From: Bacillota bacterium
Lineage (GTDB): Bacteria; Bacillota; DTU030
DNA length: 22,074 nt
Direction of reading: 5' to 3'
Assembly (NCBI GenBank): GCA_012842325.1
Contig: DUTA01000111.1
Location: forward strand, 1-22,074
Shown here: piece by piece, positions 7,655-14,095 of the stretch
Layout of the letters: each line of letters starts with the position of its first letter
Numbering within the stretch: the stretch's first letter is position 1
Made by a program: the position numbers and the translations under genes
Notes under the pieces: generated by a model
Databases searched by the model: none
What the model was told of the DNA's origin: nothing
What the model saw: the letters and a program-made list of their open reading frames with translations, nothing else

Positions 7655-8173
7655 GTGAAGGCACAGTTTATAACCCGGACAGCTGTTCTGGCCGCCATTA
7701 CTCTGGCCATCCAGGCCCTGGGACTTCCGCCCCAGTGCAGGGGGCCGGCTTTAAATGCCATGCTCCTCTTAAGCACCATTTTTGTCGGGCCGGCCGCCGG
7801 CATGTTGATTGGGATCCTGGCCCCGTGGGTGGCCCTGGCCTGGGAACTGATGTCCCCGGTTTTGGCCCCGGCGGTACCCTTTCTGATCCTGGCCAATGTG
7901 GCCTATGTGCTCCTCTTTGCCAGGCTCAGCAGTGTAGTGGGCCGGTATGCAGCCCTGCTCGCCGGGGGGATAGGGAAATATGCCATCCTGGCGGGAGGGG
8001 TGAATTTTCTCCTCCGCCTTCCTCGGCCCCTGGCCGCCACCCTGGCGACGCCGGAACTCTTTGCGGCCCTGCTGGGCGGGGCCGTCGCCCTGGTCATTGC
8101 CCAGCTTTTGGCCAATGTGGTGATAGAACCTGAATTTGTCCTGGGAAGGAAGGTAAGCGACAATGACCGTTAA
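7655..8173 (+). CDS. Putative ECF transporter S-component-like membrane protein
   Basis: A hydrophobic protein of about 172 residues with five or six membrane segments. The run NAMLLLSTIFVGPAAGMLIG (about residues 32-51) resembles the second and third segments of vitamin-binding S components of energy-coupling factor transporters. I chose GTG 7655, which follows GAGGTGG at close spacing; GTG 7646 would add three residues and has no better site. Its stop overlaps the start of the next gene by 11 bases, so the two are translationally coupled. Its place between flgG and a flgJ-like gene is odd: no energising ATPase genes lie nearby, so a shared ECF module elsewhere would be needed. The ligand is unknown. 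The family call is moderate. Confidence 0.62.
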   Translation: MKAQFITRTAVLAAITLAIQALGLPPQCRGPALNAMLLLSTIFVGPAAGMLIGILAPWVALAWELMSPVLAPAVPFLILANVAYVLLFARLSSVVGRYAALLAGGIGKYAILAGGVNFLLRLPRPLAATLATPELFAALLGGAVALVIAQLLANVVIEPEFVLGRKVSDNDR

Positions 8174-8480
8174 TTGGCCACCTGCCTTGAACCCGGCCGG
8201 GGAAGGGAGCAGGCTTACCGCTGCCCCGGGGGTGGACAGGCAGAGGAATGAAGATGAAAAACTCCTGGCAGCCTGCCAGGACTTTGAAGCCATTTTCTGG
8301 CAGCAAATCCTGCGGCAGATGCGGCGCAGCATACCAAAAGCCGGCCTTGTGGACGGGGGGACGGGGGAAGAGATCTTCCAGGACTTCCTCGACGGGGAAT
8401 ATGCCCGAATCCTGGCCCGGCAGGGTGCCGGGTCCCTGGCCCGCCTGCTTTATGAACAGCTCCGTTCAGGGGAAGAATAG
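8163..8480 (+). CDS. flgJ: FlgJ-like rod-binding protein (N-terminal domain only)
   Basis: Predicted rod-binding or rod-capping protein of flagellum assembly. It has 105 residues and matches the rod-binding domain of FlgJ: EDEKLLAACQDFEAIFWQQI then LRQMRRSIPK (about 30-60), then a GGTGEEIFQDFLDGEYARIL block (about 65-84) and ARQGAGSLARLLYEQL. The C-terminal muramidase of proteobacterial FlgJ is absent, as is usual in Firmicutes. The start is ATG 8163 with AAGGAAGG upstream, inside the end of the preceding gene. The position right after the two rod genes supports the role. The first 30 residues are poorly ordered and not conserved-looking. Confidence 0.8.
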   Translation: MTVNWPPALNPAGEGSRLTAAPGVDRQRNEDEKLLAACQDFEAIFWQQILRQMRRSIPKAGLVDGGTGEEIFQDFLDGEYARILARQGAGSLARLLYEQLRSGEE

Positions 8481-8502
8481 GGGAGGGGCTGGAAAATATC
8501 CG

Positions 8503-8619
8503 GCCGGCATTATTGCCGGCAGAACTAATATGTATATTTCCCCTAACTTTCTACAGGGACCGCCCCCGATATACAAAGGGAGGGCGGCCATGTTTTTCTG
8601 GGAGGGCCGGCTACCGGCC
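8503..8619 (+). other. Three successive hairpins between flgJ and fabZ
   Basis: Hairpin 1: GCCGGCA (8503-8509) with TGCCGGC (8514-8520), TTAT loop. Hairpin 2: CCGCCC (8560-8565) with GGGCGG (8582-8587), extended by GG/CC past a bulged A. Hairpin 3: GGCCGG (8605-8610) with CCGGCC (8614-8619), CTA loop, followed by GCCTTTGG. None has a proper T-run. The 179-base gap holds no supported gene. Confidence 0.4.
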
Positions 8620-8659
8620 GCCTTTGGCCTCAAATCCTTGGAAGTGGGAGGTTGTTTGG

Positions 8660-9091
8660 ATGTATGGTATGAGGGAGATCCAGGCGGTCCTGCCCCACCG
8701 CTATCCCTTCCTCCTGGTGGACCGGATCCTGGAGCTGGAAGTGGGGAAAAGGGCCGTGGGCTTGAAAAATGTGACCGCCAATGAACCCTTTTTCCAGGGG
8801 CACTTTCCCGGCCACCCCATCATGCCGGGTGTCCTCATTGTCGAAGCCCTGGCCCAGGTGGCGGCCTTTGCTGTGCTGGGGGTCGAGGGGGCGGGGGATA
8901 GGCTGGGCTATTTCACCGGAATTGACAGGTTTCGCTTTCGCCGTCCGGTTATTCCTGGGGATCAGCTCCGGTTGGAGGTGGAGCTTTTGCGGCTCCGCTC
9001 CAGCGTGGGCAAGGCCCGGGTCAGGGCCACGGTGGAGGGGGAAGTTGCCGCCGAAGGGGAAATCACCTTTGCCATCGTGGACAGGGAATAG
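8660..9091 (+). CDS. fabZ: 3-hydroxyacyl-[acyl-carrier-protein] dehydratase FabZ
   Basis: Cytosolic hot-dog-fold enzyme of fatty acid elongation (type II FAS), removing water from 3-hydroxyacyl-ACP to give trans-2-enoyl-ACP. It has 143 residues, the normal length. Motifs are REIQAVLPHRYPFLLVDRI (5-23), FFQGHFPGHPIMPGVLIVEA (44-63) with catalytic His48 and Glu62, and the GYFTGIDRFRFRRPVIPGDQ block. I chose ATG 8660 because GGGAGGTT lies seven bases upstream; ATG 8669 is a lesser alternative. No other FAS genes are in the window. FabZ next to the mbl–rod block is also seen in Bacillus (ywpB). The hairpin-rich gap before it suggests its own transcript. Confidence 0.97.
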   Translation: MYGMREIQAVLPHRYPFLLVDRILELEVGKRAVGLKNVTANEPFFQGHFPGHPIMPGVLIVEALAQVAAFAVLGVEGAGDRLGYFTGIDRFRFRRPVIPGDQLRLEVELLRLRSSVGKARVRATVEGEVAAEGEITFAIVDRE

Positions 9092-9101
9092 GTTTAAGGC
9101 A

Positions 9102-9124
9102 GGGGACCCAATATTTTGGTCCCC
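9102..9124 (+). other. Hairpin after fabZ
   Basis: GGGGACC (9102-9108) pairs with GGTCCCC (9118-9124) around CAATATTTT. No T-run follows, so termination on this strand is doubtful. Confidence 0.35.
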
Positions 9125-9235
9125 GGCCGAAAGGAAACAGGCCGGCCGTTGCAGAAATTTAGTCTGCAACTGGAGCTGAAGAGGGTTTTAGTTTTGGCCG
9201 TGAATGAGGAAATTTTTGTGAGGGAGGTTTCTGTC

Positions 9236-10438
9236 ATGGAACACCGATTGTCAAGAAGGGCGAGGATGATTGGGGATTCCCCGACCCTGGCTATGAACGC
9301 CCGGGCCCAGGAAATGCGCCGCCAGGGGATAGACATCATTAGTTTTACCGTCGGCGAGCCGGATTTCGATACCCCTGCCCATATCGGGGAAGCCGGTATT
9401 AGAGCCATCAAGGAGGGCTTTACCCGGTACACACCGGCAGCCGGCATTCCGGAACTGCGGCAGGCTGTGGCCAGGAAAATGAAGCGGGACCACGGCCTGG
9501 ATTACGACATGAACCAGATCATTATTTCTACCGGCGCCAAGCAGGCCCTGGCCAATGCCATCCAGGTATTGGCCGATGATGGCGACGAAGTTATCATCCC
9601 TGCCCCTTACTGGGTCAGCTATTCGGAACTGGTCAAATTGGCGGGAGCCAGGCCGGTCATCGTTGACACCCGGGAAGAGGATGGCTTTAAGCTTACCCCC
9701 CAACAGCTGGAGGAGCATATTACCAACCGTACCGTGGCCCTGCTCCTCAACAGCCCCAACAACCCGACGGGGGCTGTTTATACCCGGGAGGATCTGGCGG
9801 GCCTGGTAGAGGTTTTGAAAAAGCACAGGGGTGTTTATGTTATCTCCGACGAAGTGTACGAAAAGCTTATCTATGACGGCCTGGAATTTGTCAGCATTGC
9901 CCAGCTCGATGAAGAGATAAAACACCGGACGGTGGTGGTCAACGGGGTTTCCAAGAGTTACGCCATGACTGGCTGGCGCCTCGGCTATGCGGCTGCCGAT
10001 CTGGAGATCGCCAAAGCCATGGGCAAGATCCAGAGCCATGTTACCTCGGGAACCAGTTCCATAGCCCAAAAGGCGGCCCTGGAGGCCCTGGAGGGAGATC
10101 AGAAACCCCTGGAGGCCATGGTCAAAGAGTTCGCCAAACGGCGGGATTACATGGTAGCAGCCCTCAATGAGATACCGGGTATCAGCTGCATCCGGCCCCA
10201 GGGTGCCTTCTATATCTTCACCAATGTTTCTGCCTACTTCGGGCGCACCATCAAAGGAAGGAAGATCACCGACAGCCTCAGTTTCGCCGAAGCCCTGTTG
10301 GTCGAAGCCAGGGTAGCTACCGTTCCGGGTATAGCCTTCGGCGCCGATGCTTACATTCGCTTTTCCTATGCCACCTCCATGGAGAACATTGCCGAGGGAG
10401 TGAAGCGCCTGGCCGCCTTTGTGGCCCTGGCAGAATAA
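9236..10438 (+). CDS. aspB: Pyridoxal-phosphate aspartate aminotransferase (class I, Ib type)
   Basis: Cytosolic transaminase that exchanges the amino group between aspartate/glutamate and oxaloacetate/2-oxoglutarate. It has 400 residues, fold-type I. Visible marks are FTVGEPDFDTP (37-47), the STGAKQALANAIQ cofactor phosphate loop (98-110), APYWVSY (123-129), NSPNNPTGAVY (172-182), SDEVYEKLIYDG (204-215) and VSKSYAMTGWRLGY with PLP-binding Lys240. The start is ATG 9236, eight bases after GGGAGGTTT; upstream in-frame codons (from 9116) are atypical. It is apparently monocistronic: a hairpin precedes it and a weak one follows at about 10448-10478. Related enzymes act on other amino acids, including prephenate, so the substrate is inferred. 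Confidence 0.9.
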   Translation: MEHRLSRRARMIGDSPTLAMNARAQEMRRQGIDIISFTVGEPDFDTPAHIGEAGIRAIKEGFTRYTPAAGIPELRQAVARKMKRDHGLDYDMNQIIISTGAKQALANAIQVLADDGDEVIIPAPYWVSYSELVKLAGARPVIVDTREEDGFKLTPQQLEEHITNRTVALLLNSPNNPTGAVYTREDLAGLVEVLKKHRGVYVISDEVYEKLIYDGLEFVSIAQLDEEIKHRTVVVNGVSKSYAMTGWRLGYAAADLEIAKAMGKIQSHVTSGTSSIAQKAALEALEGDQKPLEAMVKEFAKRRDYMVAALNEIPGISCIRPQGAFYIFTNVSAYFGRTIKGRKITDSLSFAEALLVEARVATVPGIAFGADAYIRFSYATSMENIAEGVKRLAAFVALAE

Positions 10439-10504
10439 GCTTTTTCCGGCAGCAAGGCGGGGAATCCCCTGTTGCCGCAAGCCTTTGCCGCTCCCGATGG
10501 GACA

Positions 10505-10532
10505 GGCCGGCGGGAGGCCGGCAGTTGGCCGG
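10505..10532 (+). repeat. Three GGCCGG repeats at 11-base spacing
   Basis: GGCCGG occurs at 10505-10510, 10516-10521 and 10527-10532, exactly one helical turn apart, about 60 bases before eutJ. It could be a protein-binding array or chance in GC-rich sequence. Confidence 0.35.
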
Positions 10533-10588
10533 AGAAAAGATCCCCCGGCTGGGAACAAGGCAGACACCAGGCAAGGAGTTGAGTAACT

Positions 10589-11416
10589 GTGGTGCTAACC
10601 GGTGCTGATATTTTAATTGGTCGGCTGGAAGAACGGATGGTAGAGAAGGCCCGGATCGTGGAACCGGGAAGAATCAAAGTGGGCGTTGATCTGGGGACGG
10701 CCTATCTGGTTGTGACAGTGCTGGATGAAAAGGACCAACCCCTTGCCGGTGCCATGACCTTTGCCCAGGTGGTCAGGGACGGCATTGTCGTCGATTATTG
10801 GGGGGCTGTGGAAGGCGTAAGGGCCTTAAAGGAGGAAATAGAGAGGAAAACGGGCTTGCAGCTGCGGCGGGCAGCCACAGCCATTCCCCCCGGTACCGGG
10901 GAAGCAACCCACAAGAGCCATGCCTATGTAGTGGAAACGGCAGGGCTGGAAGTAACCGCTGTGGTCGACGAACCCACGGCGGCGAACCGGGTCCTGGGGG
11001 TCGATAACGGGGCGGTGGTCGATATCGGCGGGGGTACCACCGGTGTGGCTGTTTTCAGTGGGGGAGAAGTTGTCTATGTAGCCGACGAGCCCACCGGCGG
11101 CACCCACATTACCCTGGTCCTGGCGGGACGTTACGGCCTTTCCTTTCTCGAAGCGGAGAAAATGAAGCTGGATCCCGGCAGGAGAAGGGAGGTCCTGGCC
11201 GCAGCCGGCCCGGTAATTGAAAAGATGGGCACCATCGTCAGGGAACATCTCCGCCGGGCAGGGACGACGGTGGAGGCCGTTTACCTGGTCGGCGGTACCA
11301 GCTGCCTGGAAGGGGTTGAGGATATCATTGCCCGGGTTACGGGACTGCCCGTCTACAAACCGCGGAATCCCCTGCTGGTAACTCCCCTGGGGATTGCCAT
11401 GTGCTCCCGGCCATAA
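10589..11416 (+). CDS. eutJ: EutJ-like Hsp70/actin-fold protein
   Basis: Member of the EutJ family, chaperone-like ATPases encoded with ethanolamine-utilisation microcompartments; the biochemical role is unsettled. It has 275 residues, close to EutJ. Hsp70-fold motifs are GVDLGTAYLVVTVLDEKDQP (32-51, phosphate 1), VVDIGGGTTGVAVF (143-156, phosphate 2) and YLVGGTSCLEGVEDIIARVT (232-251, adenosine). EutJ-specific blocks are FAQVVRDGIVVDYWGAVEGV (58-77), PPGTGEATHKSH, AGLEVTAVVDEPTAANRVLG and DEPTGGTHITLVLAG. The start is GTG 10589 behind AAGGAG at ten bases; GTG 10592 is equally possible. No other eut, pdu or shell gene is in the window, so this copy stands alone. It differs clearly from the MreB paralogue at 4897. 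Confidence 0.88.
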   Translation: MVLTGADILIGRLEERMVEKARIVEPGRIKVGVDLGTAYLVVTVLDEKDQPLAGAMTFAQVVRDGIVVDYWGAVEGVRALKEEIERKTGLQLRRAATAIPPGTGEATHKSHAYVVETAGLEVTAVVDEPTAANRVLGVDNGAVVDIGGGTTGVAVFSGGEVVYVADEPTGGTHITLVLAGRYGLSFLEAEKMKLDPGRRREVLAAAGPVIEKMGTIVREHLRRAGTTVEAVYLVGGTSCLEGVEDIIARVTGLPVYKPRNPLLVTPLGIAMCSRP

Positions 11417-11493
11417 AAAGCGGAAAAGACTTTTAAAGCTGCTCCCCTTGTGGTAATATATCTAACTAGATTTTCAGTAACGGGGTCATAATC

Positions 11494-11575
11494 GGGGCGT
11501 GGATATTGGGGTAAGGCCTCCTGCAGAGGAAGCATTTCGCTTCCGGCAGGAAAGGAATCAGGATGTCCACGCAGA
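11494..11575 (+). ncRNA. Unassigned structured RNA candidate upstream of the SEC-C gene
   Basis: An outer helix pairs 11497-11507 with 11562-11572 (GCGTGGATATT with GATGTCCACGC, two G-U pairs). Inside, TCCTGC (11519-11524) pairs with GCAGGA (11546-11551), and GGAAGC (11528-11533) pairs with GCTTCC (11539-11544) around ATTTC. The two helices are separated by purine-rich strands, GGGGTAAGGCC on one side and AAGGAATCAGG on the other, as in a ligand-binding internal loop. I do not recognise it as any riboswitch or small RNA class I know. No terminator follows before the ATG at 11631. It may be a leader element, a separate small RNA, or an unconnected fold. Confidence 0.5.
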
Positions 11576-11630
11576 AGTATACTAGCTAATAGGGAAGCAG
11601 TTTGGAGATTACCGAAGGGAGCGGTTGGTA

Positions 11631-12878
11631 ATGAAATGGGGGCGCAATGATCCCTGCCCCTGTGGCAGTGGAAAAAAATATAAAGATTGTTGCCGGGAAA
11701 ACAGGGTAGCCGATTTTCTCCGGCACAAGTGGCAGCGGCTGGCCCAGGATCTGCAGGATAAACTGTTGAATTATGCCGAAGAGGAACGCTTTATTCCCGA
11801 CAGCGAAGAGGCCTTTCAGGTCTACCTGGATATTGTCGCAGAAGATCTCTTTGAACCACTGGAAGAGCCGGTCTTTGTTTCCTTTATCGATTGGTTTATC
11901 CACGATTATACCCTGCCGTCCCAGGGGAAGAGGCTAATCCAGTGTTATCTGGCGGAAAGGGAAGGGGAATTGGGCCCCATGGAACGGGAGCTCCTCCAGA
12001 GCTGGGCCGCATCCCATATTTCCCTCCTCCGGGTCCTGGCCGCCGGTGAGGAGTGGCTGGTCCTGGAGGATCTGCTGGTGGGAGGAGAATACCTGATACA
12101 GGAGAGTTACCTGGCCCAGGGGCTGGTCACCGGCTCCCTCCTGCTGGCCCGGCTCATTAAGGTGGGGGATAATTACCAGCTTTCCGGGGCTGCCCTGGAG
12201 TTTACCCCCCTGCTCCGGGAGGAAATACTCGCCCTGGTAACCGGTTATTATCAGGTGTGGCAGGAAGATAACAGGGGGAAGGCGTGGAAGGATTTTCTGA
12301 AGGAGGAAGGGTATAAAATTCCCGGCCTCATCGCCGCCCTGATGGAGGGGAAGGAGGGTGCTGTTGAACTGTCCATCCCCGCCTTTTCCGGCAGGATTCC
12401 CCGGGAGAGGGGCGGGACACCGGAAGGTAGTCAGCAGGTAGGAACCCTCCTCCGGGACCTGGAGCAGTTGGAACTGGAAAGGCGGGACAGGGGGGAAACA
12501 TCCTTCGATTTTGACCATGTCCGCAGCCTCCTGGGTATGAAGGGGAAAAAAGGCACCAGTCCACGGCTCTTCGATCCATCCTACCGGGAAGTGAGCCGCC
12601 TGTTGGCGGAAAACGGGGCCAACAATGGCTGGGTATCTGTTGCCCAGCGGGTCTGGTACGATTTCTGCCAGCAGGCCCGTCCCCAGGTTAAAAAGGCCGG
12701 TGCCTGGGCAGCGGCGGTGATTTATACCATGGCCCGCCTCTTTTCCGAGAGGAGTATAACCCAGAAGGATCTGGCCCGCCGCTATAAAGTGGCTCCGGGT
12801 ACCATCTCCAATCACTACCGGACCATTTGGGAGACCCTGAACCTGGAAAGATTTGACCGGCGTTATACCCGCCAATGA
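11631..12878 (+). CDS. SEC-C zinc-motif protein with C-terminal helix-turn-helix
   Basis: It has 415 residues. A SEC-C motif at residues 3-22 (WGRNDPCPCGSGKKYKDCC) has four cysteines, C9, C11, C20 and C21, the zinc knuckle first seen at the end of SecA. The long acidic, mostly helical middle (25-320) is not recognised. The C-terminus (about 334-405) has an alanine-rich helix (AGAWAAAVIYTMARL) and then a helix-turn-helix, SITQKDLARRYKVAPGTISN, like the second half of a cyclin-box/TFIIB repeat. This suggests nucleic-acid binding, but the function is unknown. The start is ATG 11631 behind GGGAGCGG; TTG 11625 would add only two residues. It ends 58 bases before csoR and may share its transcript. 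The folded element at 11494-11575 lies upstream. Confidence 0.8.
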   Translation: MKWGRNDPCPCGSGKKYKDCCRENRVADFLRHKWQRLAQDLQDKLLNYAEEERFIPDSEEAFQVYLDIVAEDLFEPLEEPVFVSFIDWFIHDYTLPSQGKRLIQCYLAEREGELGPMERELLQSWAASHISLLRVLAAGEEWLVLEDLLVGGEYLIQESYLAQGLVTGSLLLARLIKVGDNYQLSGAALEFTPLLREEILALVTGYYQVWQEDNRGKAWKDFLKEEGYKIPGLIAALMEGKEGAVELSIPAFSGRIPRERGGTPEGSQQVGTLLRDLEQLELERRDRGETSFDFDHVRSLLGMKGKKGTSPRLFDPSYREVSRLLAENGANNGWVSVAQRVWYDFCQQARPQVKKAGAWAAAVIYTMARLFSERSITQKDLARRYKVAPGTISNHYRTIWETLNLERFDRRYTRQ

Positions 12879-12936
12879 TCCTGGAAGAGGTCCTTTTCGG
12901 CCCGGCCAGGTCAAGGGGAGAAAGGGGGAGGGTTGG

Positions 12937-13212
12937 ATGGCCCATGCCTATCTGCGGGATAAGGAGGACCTCCTGAACCGGTTGAAGAAAATTGAGGGGC
13001 AGATACGGGGCATTCAGCGGATGATTGAAGAAGACCGGTACTGTGTCGATATCCTGACCCAGATCGCCGCCAGTAAACAGGCCCTGAACAAGGTAGGCAT
13101 TGCCCTTCTGGAGGCCCACACCAGGGGATGTGTTGCCGCCGCCATCCAGCACGGACGTGGGGATGAGAGCATTGAAGAGCTGATGAAGGTTATTTTCCGC
13201 TTTCTGGGGTAA
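12937..13212 (+). CDS. csoR: Copper-sensing repressor CsoR family
   Basis: All-helical DNA-binding metal sensor that releases its operator when Cu(I) binds. It has 91 residues. The ligand set Cys36, His61, Cys65 and the second-shell Tyr35 and Glu81 fall at the same numbers as in the Mycobacterium tuberculosis CsoR, which argues for copper rather than nickel, formaldehyde or sulfide sensing. The core KKIEGQIRGIQRMIEEDRYC (17-36) is typical of the family. The start is ATG 12937 behind AAAGGGGGAGGG; an in-frame start at 12853 would overlap the previous gene with atypical residues. No copper exporter or chaperone gene lies in the window, so the target is elsewhere or is the local transcript itself. 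A strong terminator follows. Confidence 0.9.
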   Translation: MAHAYLRDKEDLLNRLKKIEGQIRGIQRMIEEDRYCVDILTQIAASKQALNKVGIALLEAHTRGCVAAAIQHGRGDESIEELMKVIFRFLG

Positions 13213-13273
13213 GGAGCCCCGGGGAAGAGGAGTCAGGCAAAGTAAAGGGTCTGACTTGGGGGGGATAAACAAG

Positions 13274-13309
13274 GTGTGCACAAGGTTTCCTTGCCGGCAC
13301 ACTTTTTTT
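13274..13309 (+). terminator. Rho-independent terminator after csoR
   Basis: GTGTGC (13274-13279) pairs with GCACAC (13297-13302), with an inner stem CAAGG/CCTTG around TTT, followed by seven T. Confidence 0.9.
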
Positions 13310-13399
13310 ACTACCTTCGCCTTTCCCACCCTTGTCCACCGGCTGCCGGGAAAGGTGGGTGTCATGGCAGTTATAGTCGGGTAGAAGGGGGATATCCTA

Positions 13400-13439
13400 C
13401 CAGGGGACTTGCGGCTTTTGGACCCTGGCTAGTTGCAAG
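13400..13439 (+). other. Possible H-type pseudoknot upstream of the small hypothetical gene
   Basis: CCAGGG (13400-13405) can pair with CCCTGG (13423-13428). CTTGC in its loop (13408-13412) can pair with GCAAG downstream (13435-13439). The stretch 13310-13510 holds no supported gene; another small stem, GGTAG/CTACC, lies just upstream. Helices are short and may be chance. Confidence 0.25.
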
Positions 13440-13510
13440 GGGGGAGTTATCCCGGTGACGGCCCCTGGGGCGGGGCCGCGGGGAAACATTCCTCAGGAAG
13501 GGGGAGGAAC

Positions 13511-13909
13511 TTGCGGCAACCTGAGATCAGGGAAGAGGTCATCGTTGCCCGCAAACTGCTGCTCATGGTCCAGGACGGTTTGGCCCTCAGCCGGGACAGG
13601 GATAGCGACTACGGAGTGGTGTTTAAGGACAGTGCCAGGAGACGGTACCACTACAGGGTGGACAAAGCCCTGAAGGACCTGGAAAAGCTGCTGGTGCTAA
13701 TCCCGACGGAAGTGCAGCGGGTGGCAGACAAATCGGAAAGTACCGTTATAAGGAATTTCCTGACTGACCTGAGCATTGCCCTGAGCAAGGAAAGGGCAGC
13801 GGTAGATTTTTTCCGCGAACAGCGCCAGAAGCTGGAAAAAATCATCATGGAATTGCGCCTGCAGGCCCTGGAAGAGGCGGTGTTTGGCGGGGAAAGAGAG
13901 GAATTCTAG
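13511..13909 (+). CDS. Small helical hypothetical protein
   Basis: Not recognised. About 132 residues, highly charged and almost wholly helical by composition, with no membrane segment, signal peptide or cysteine cluster. The C-terminal two thirds (about 50-125) has heptad-like leucines and alternating charges, e.g. VDKALKDLEKLLVLIP and FFREQRQKLEKIIMELRLQA, suggesting a coiled coil or helical bundle. TTG 13511 is the likely start because GGGGGAGG precedes it, though only three bases away. A longer reading from TTG 13433 adds glycine-rich residues that look non-coding. It lies between the csoR terminator and the FBPase, with no clear functional partner. Confidence 0.65.
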   Translation: MRQPEIREEVIVARKLLLMVQDGLALSRDRDSDYGVVFKDSARRRYHYRVDKALKDLEKLLVLIPTEVQRVADKSESTVIRNFLTDLSIALSKERAAVDFFREQRQKLEKIIMELRLQALEEAVFGGEREEF

Positions 13910-13934
13910 GGCCCCTGTGGGAGACCCTCTCTTT

Positions 13935-13956
13935 TCCCTGAAGGGACATTTTTTTT
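13935..13956 (+). terminator. Weak terminator after the small hypothetical gene
   Basis: TCCC (13935-13938) pairs with GGGA (13943-13946) around TGAA, then eight T follow after CA. The stem is short, so termination may be partial. Confidence 0.45.
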
Positions 13957-13989
13957 CTGTCAGGCAGGAAAATTAGGTAGGGTGGCAAA

Positions 13990-13995
13990 TATAAT
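13990..13995 (+). promoter_or_regulatory. Possible -10 box for the FBPase gene
   Basis: TATAAT (13990-13995) is a perfect -10 hexamer about 100 bases before the start codon, in an AT-rich stretch unlike its surroundings. No good -35 is seen at the right distance. Confidence 0.35.
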
Positions 13996-14095
13996 TTATT
14001 AAGGGAAATGGAACATATCAATGGAACAAGTAGTATGTGACAGTTCTCGGATAAAACTTATTGTGGTATCACAATCCCGGGAAGGGGGAGGAGAA

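Noticed and set aside
8513..8659. Longer N-terminus for FabZ from 8513
   Set aside because: The added 49 residues do not look like FabZ and cross the hairpins; ATG 8660 has a proper ribosome binding site.
10448..10478. Hairpin CGGCA…TGCCG with inner GGGG/CCCC after the aminotransferase
   Set aside because: It has an internal loop and no T-run, so it is not supported as a terminator.
11353..11535. 60-codon minus-strand frame in the gap after eutJ
   Set aside because: It overlaps eutJ and the folded element and has no convincing ribosome site or family.
14021..14095. Longer FBPase N-terminus from ATG 14021
   Set aside because: No ribosome site and 25 atypical residues; the family begins near residue 1 of the 14096 start.
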